Source: Alphaproteobacteria bacterium
GTDB taxonomy: Bacteria > Pseudomonadota > Alphaproteobacteria > Rhizobiales > Beijerinckiaceae
Direction: 5' to 3'
DNA length: 7,739 nucleotides
NCBI GenBank assembly: GCA_009921785.1
Contig: RFXE01000078.1
Span: 1 to 7,739, forward strand
Shown here: positions 5,482 to 7,739 of the stretch, in pieces
How the letters are laid out: the number at the start of each line of letters is the position of its first letter
How positions within the stretch are numbered: the stretch's first letter is position 1
Notes under the pieces: model-generated
The model's input: the letters and a program-made list of their open reading frames with translations, nothing else
What the model was told of the DNA's origin: nothing
Databases searched by the model: none
Program-made: the position numbers and the translations under genes

Positions 5482-6300
5482 TTACTGAGCCGGTGGCGTG
5501 AAATTCATATTGAAGGACGCGCCTACGCGCACTTCGTCATTAAATCCAGTCGTGTTTGAATTTTTTTGGCTTTCGCCGCCTGGGGTCACGATCCGGTCGT
5601 AATTGGCGTAAAACGAGGTCGACCAGTTGCGGCCAGACGCAAATTTCACATTGCCCGACGCGCCGAAACTTCGCGCACCGATTGTTTCTCCTGGCACATA
5701 AGTCGTCCCGACATCTCCAAAGCGGGCATTTGTGTAGTCAATGCCGCTCATGCCCATATGTGGACCAGCAGAAATGACGAGTTTACCGATACGATGGACA
5801 AAATCAGCTCCAAGATCGCCGGTCATGCCGGCCACACCGGCGGCGCCAAGACGTAGTTCGCCACGAATACGCAGGAGGTCAGGGCTCGCCCAATATTCAG
5901 CAAAGACGCCGGGTTCAACCGCCCACCGCTGATTTGAGCCAGAAAACGTGTCGAAGGTCGACCGGTTAGGGTCATAGCGCCCGATCGCACCAACGGAGAG
6001 GGCCGGGTTGGGGCTGAACAGAACGAGGCTGAGACTATCATCCTGGCCGATTAGATGGTCTGATAGGTTAGGGCTTGCTACACTGCTCGCGGGGAAGCTG
6101 ATGAAGCTAAAGCGCTCTGAGCCCGGAAAGGACGGGGTCACGACAGTCTTGCCATTAACCGAAATCAACCATCCAGGATTAGGACGTTCGGCGGCCGACG
6201 CATCAGTTTGGCCGAGCGCTGCTCCCAGAATCGCGATAGATGTAACCGCGAAAATTGAACGCGCGCGCTGTGCGCAAATCGTCAGAAAAGCAAATGACAT
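5482..6300 (-). CDS. MipA/OmpV family outer-membrane protein
   Basis: A 272-residue predicted outer-membrane beta-barrel (PF06629). An N-terminal signal peptide covers about residues 1-36, with RAR followed by a hydrophobic core and cleavage near ASAA at 34-37. Family-like stretches are SVNGKTVVTPSFPGSERFSF near 47-66, VEPGVFAEYWASPDLLRIRG near 128-147, followed by the LGADFVHRIGKLVISAGPHM region, then SFGASGNVKFASGRNWSTSF and VRVGASFNMNF. MipA of E. coli links MltA and PBP1B, while OmpV-type members act as porins or adhesins, so the precise role here is open. The final strand ends in Phe, but four more residues (PPAQ after FT) follow, which is unusual for a barrel whose terminal aromatic guides assembly. 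The gene ends 24 bases from the convergent scaffold gene and has only a weak ribosome-binding site (AGAGACAG). Confidence 0.85.
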   Translation of the reverse strand: MSFAFLTICAQRARSIFAVTSIAILGAALGQTDASAAERPNPGWLISVNGKTVVTPSFPGSERFSFISFPASSVASPNLSDHLIGQDDSLSLVLFSPNPALSVGAIGRYDPNRSTFDTFSGSNQRWAVEPGVFAEYWASPDLLRIRGELRLGAAGVAGMTGDLGADFVHRIGKLVISAGPHMGMSGIDYTNARFGDVGTTYVPGETIGARSFGASGNVKFASGRNWSTSFYANYDRIVTPGGESQKNSNTTGFNDEVRVGASFNMNFTPPAQ

Positions 6301-6366
6301 CCATCTGTCTCTGGCCGCGGCTTCTGCCGCCGTGTTGGTCGGTGTTTTAAGAGGTTGTTAATTCGA

Positions 6367-6735
6367 ATGCAACCTCTCGCAACTGCGAAACGAATAATAG
6401 GGTTACCAGCACGTATTGCGCGCATACTCATCCGTACCTATCAGCTGACATTTTCAGCATTTTTAGGTAGACATTGCAGGCACTTGCCAACATGTTCTCA
6501 TTATATGGATGAGGCTATTTCCCGCTTCGGCCTTTGGCGCGGAGGTTGGGTGGGGCTCGCGCGTTTATGCCGTTGTAACCCTTGGGGCACCTCGGGGCTC
6601 GACCTTCTGCCGGATGAATTGCCACCCTTCGCCCGCTGGTATAGACCGTGGCTCTATGGTCGTTGGCGCGGGACAAATCCTGGTCCGACCTATCGTTGCG
6701 ATCCGATTGAAGCCGGTGATCGGAGCCCGCGTTAA
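6367..6735 (+). CDS. yidD: Membrane protein insertion efficiency factor YidD
   Basis: YidD is a small, membrane-associated cytoplasmic protein that assists YidC-dependent insertion of inner-membrane proteins. This one has 122 residues, slightly long for the family because of a C-terminal extension. An amphipathic N-terminal helix (residues 9-33) is followed by HCRHLPTCSHYMDEAI at 36-51, with C37, P41, C43, S44 and Y46. Then come WRGGWVGLARLCRCNPWG at 57-74 with C68 and C70, and GLDLLPDELP. ATG 6367 is chosen: AAGAGG at 6349-6354 lies 12 bases upstream, a long but usable spacing. The TTG at 6355 directly abuts that site and is unlikely. yidD here is not next to rnpA and yidC, its place in many bacteria, but next to thrS. 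It is divergent from the MipA gene, 66 bases away. Confidence 0.93.
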   Translation: MQPLATAKRIIGLPARIARILIRTYQLTFSAFLGRHCRHLPTCSHYMDEAISRFGLWRGGWVGLARLCRCNPWGTSGLDLLPDELPPFARWYRPWLYGRWRGTNPGPTYRCDPIEAGDRSPR

Positions 6736-6737
6736 CG

Positions 6738-6754
6738 AAATCGGAATCCGGTTT
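6738..6754 (+). other. Small hairpin directly after yidD (thrS leader hairpin I)
   Basis: AAATCGG (6738-6744) pairs with CCGGTTT (6748-6754) with one G-T wobble and a 3-base AAT loop, starting 3 bases after the yidD stop. It may be a weak terminator for yidD (only three Ts in the tail), or the upstream of two hairpins in a thrS regulatory leader. The AAT loop lies in a GAATC sequence, a possible CcrM (GANTC) methylation site. Confidence 0.3.
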
Positions 6755-6760
6755 AGCTTA

Positions 6761-6777
6761 CCTGCGTCGTTCGCAGG
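6761..6777 (+). promoter_or_regulatory. Anticodon-arm-like hairpin in the thrS leader
   Basis: CCTGC (6761-6765) and GCAGG (6773-6777) form a 5-bp stem around the 7-base loop GTCGTTC (6766-6772); the outer loop bases can also pair as a sixth G-C. In a tRNA anticodon loop the second base would be U33 and the next three, CGT, would be positions 34-36, which is a threonine anticodon. The hairpin ends 7 bases before the AAGGAG site of thrS. In E. coli, ThrRS represses its own mRNA by binding an operator hairpin with a CGU anticodon-like loop. A similar autogenous operator is inferred here. Confidence 0.42.
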
Positions 6778-6798
6778 AGTGAGCAAGGAGACGAGCCG

Positions 6799-7739
6799 AT
6801 GATTCATCTTACATTTCCCGATGGGGCGCGCCGTGAATTTGAAGCGGGTGTGACCGGCGTTGATATCGCCAAGGGCATTTCCCCCTCTCTGCTGAAACGG
6901 ACCGTCGCCATGGCGCTCGACGGGACCGTGACCGATCTTACCGATCCGATTTCCAAGGATGCGAAAATCGAATTTCTTGGCCGCGACGATCCGCGCGCCC
7001 TCGAACTGATCCGCCACGACTGCGCCCATGTGTTGGCTGAAGCCGTGCAGTCGCTCTGGCCCGGCACGCAAGTCACAATCGGTCCCGTGATCGAGAATGG
7101 CTTCTATTATGATTTCTACCGCGAGACGCCGTTCACGCCGGAAGACTTTCCCGCGATCGAAGCGGAGATGAAAAAGATCATCGCGCGCGACGCCCCCTTC
7201 ACCAAAGAGGTCTGGACGCGTGACGCGGTGCGCGATCTTTTTGAGAAAAAGGGCGAGGCGTTCAAAGTTGAACTCGTCGATGCGATTCCGGCGGGTGAGG
7301 ATCTGAAGGTTTACAAGCAGGGTGACTGGTTCGATCTTTGCCGTGGCCCTCACATGACATCGACCGGTAAAATCGGCGACGCGTTCAAATTGATGAAAGT
7401 GGCAGGTGCTTACTGGCGCGGTGATTCAACGCGGCCGATGCTGACCCGCATTTACGCGACGGCTTTTGCCAAGAAGGACGAACTCGACACCTATCTCCAT
7501 CAACTCGAAGAAGCTGAAAAGCGCGACCATCGTCGCTTGGGCCGCGAGATGGATCTCTTCCATTTCCAGGAAGAAGGGCCGGGCACCGTGTTCTGGCATA
7601 AAAAGGGTTGGACGCTTTTCCAATCATTGACCAATTACATGCGTCGCCGGTTGTCTCGGCTTGGCTATGATGAAGTGAACGCGCCGCAGCTTCTTGATAA
7701 ATCACTCTGGGAAACATCGGGACATTGGGGTTGGTACCA
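6799..7739 (+). CDS. thrS: Threonyl-tRNA synthetase, N-terminal 313 residues (cut by window edge)
   Basis: ThrS charges tRNA-Thr with threonine and hydrolyses mischarged seryl-tRNA-Thr in the cytoplasm. ATG 6799 follows AAGGAG by 8 bases, an excellent site. Residues 1-61 form the TGS domain (IHLTFPDG, VTGVDIAKGI, GRDDPRALEL). The editing domain follows with H73 and H77 in RHDCAHVLAEA, GPVIENGFYYDF at 95-106, and C181 and H185 in DLCRGPHM, matching the E. coli H73, H77, C182 and H186. The linker carries KLMKVAGAYWRGD near 207-219. The class II catalytic domain begins with RRLGREMDLFHFQEEGPG and continues to the motif 1 region near LFQSLTNYMRRRL and NAPQLLDKSLWETSGHW. The full enzyme should be about 640-660 residues. 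No frame breaks are visible. Confidence 0.97.
   Translation, partial: MIHLTFPDGARREFEAGVTGVDIAKGISPSLLKRTVAMALDGTVTDLTDPISKDAKIEFLGRDDPRALELIRHDCAHVLAEAVQSLWPGTQVTIGPVIENGFYYDFYRETPFTPEDFPAIEAEMKKIIARDAPFTKEVWTRDAVRDLFEKKGEAFKVELVDAIPAGEDLKVYKQGDWFDLCRGPHMTSTGKIGDAFKLMKVAGAYWRGDSTRPMLTRIYATAFAKKDELDTYLHQLEEAEKRDHRRLGREMDLFHFQEEGPGTVFWHKKGWTLFQSLTNYMRRRLSRLGYDEVNAPQLLDKSLWETSGHWGWY

Noticed and set aside
5458..5500. Terminator between the convergent scaffold and MipA genes
   Set aside because: Only a 5-bp repeat (AGTAA-N8-TTACT) without a T-run is present in the 24-base gap and the adjoining bases.
6565..7353. Long minus-strand open frame (262 codons) across yidD and thrS
   Set aside because: It is antisense to two unmistakable conserved genes, and its translation has no recognisable domain.
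1..7739. Defence system, CRISPR array, insertion sequence, tRNA or phage genes
   Set aside because: I looked for regularly spaced repeats, transposase motifs, terminal inverted repeats and tRNA-like cloverleafs and saw none. All larger genes are identified as chromosomal or conserved.

Overview
The window looks like a chromosomal housekeeping segment from an alphaproteobacterium, most likely of the order Hyphomicrobiales (Rhizobiales). The main reason is the neighbourhood of hisI, folE, a NifU/IscU-like scaffold, yidD and thrS, which I recall as a common cluster in that order. The small LapG-type cysteine protease and a helical protein with an ETxRGRWFLxEYAxRNR signature also point there. GC is moderate, Shine-Dalgarno sites are ordinary, and there are no rRNA or tRNA genes, insertion sequences or CRISPR arrays. 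This is inference from gene content, not a database match.

Layout. Positions 1-2596 hold four genes on the minus strand, transcribed toward position 1: a secreted transglutaminase-like cysteine protease (2596-1946), an uncharacterised helical protein (1835-1194), thiD (1080-347) and the start of an MFS transporter (350 to the window edge). A 242-base divergent region with a 10-bp perfect palindrome separates the protease from a rhomboid-type intramembrane protease on the plus strand (2839-3645). The rhomboid gene converges on hisI (4105-3683, minus). folE (4842-4198, minus) lies upstream of hisI, with a strong hairpin terminator between them. Divergent from folE is the iron-sulfur scaffold-like gene (5017-5457, plus). 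It converges on a MipA/OmpV outer-membrane protein gene (6300-5482, minus), which diverges from yidD (6367-6735, plus). thrS follows (6799 to the window edge, plus; first 313 residues).

The most notable points are these. (1) thiD is broken. About 70 bases are missing, which removes the GTGC anion-hole and catalytic-cysteine segment and shifts the frame; the normal C-terminus is still readable in another frame and ends in an ATGA overlap with the MFS start codon. (2) The thiD leader has a perfect 10-bp inverted repeat that pairs the Shine-Dalgarno sequence with an anti-Shine-Dalgarno, enclosing an inner GC hairpin, and no TPP-riboswitch motifs were seen. (3) The 63-base leader of thrS contains a hairpin with the dimensions of an anticodon arm (5-bp stem, 7-base loop) carrying U then CGU at the U33 and anticodon positions. 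This resembles the tRNA-Thr-mimicking operator of E. coli thrS. (4) The scaffold-like protein keeps two of the three IscU cysteines and has Ala in place of the third.

Most of the genes are single-function housekeeping genes that need not act together: histidine synthesis (hisI), folate synthesis (folE), thiamine synthesis (thiD), membrane protein insertion (yidD) and translation (thrS). I did not find a defence system or other clearly new multi-gene system here. The novel candidates are the two RNA leaders and the thiD lesion.
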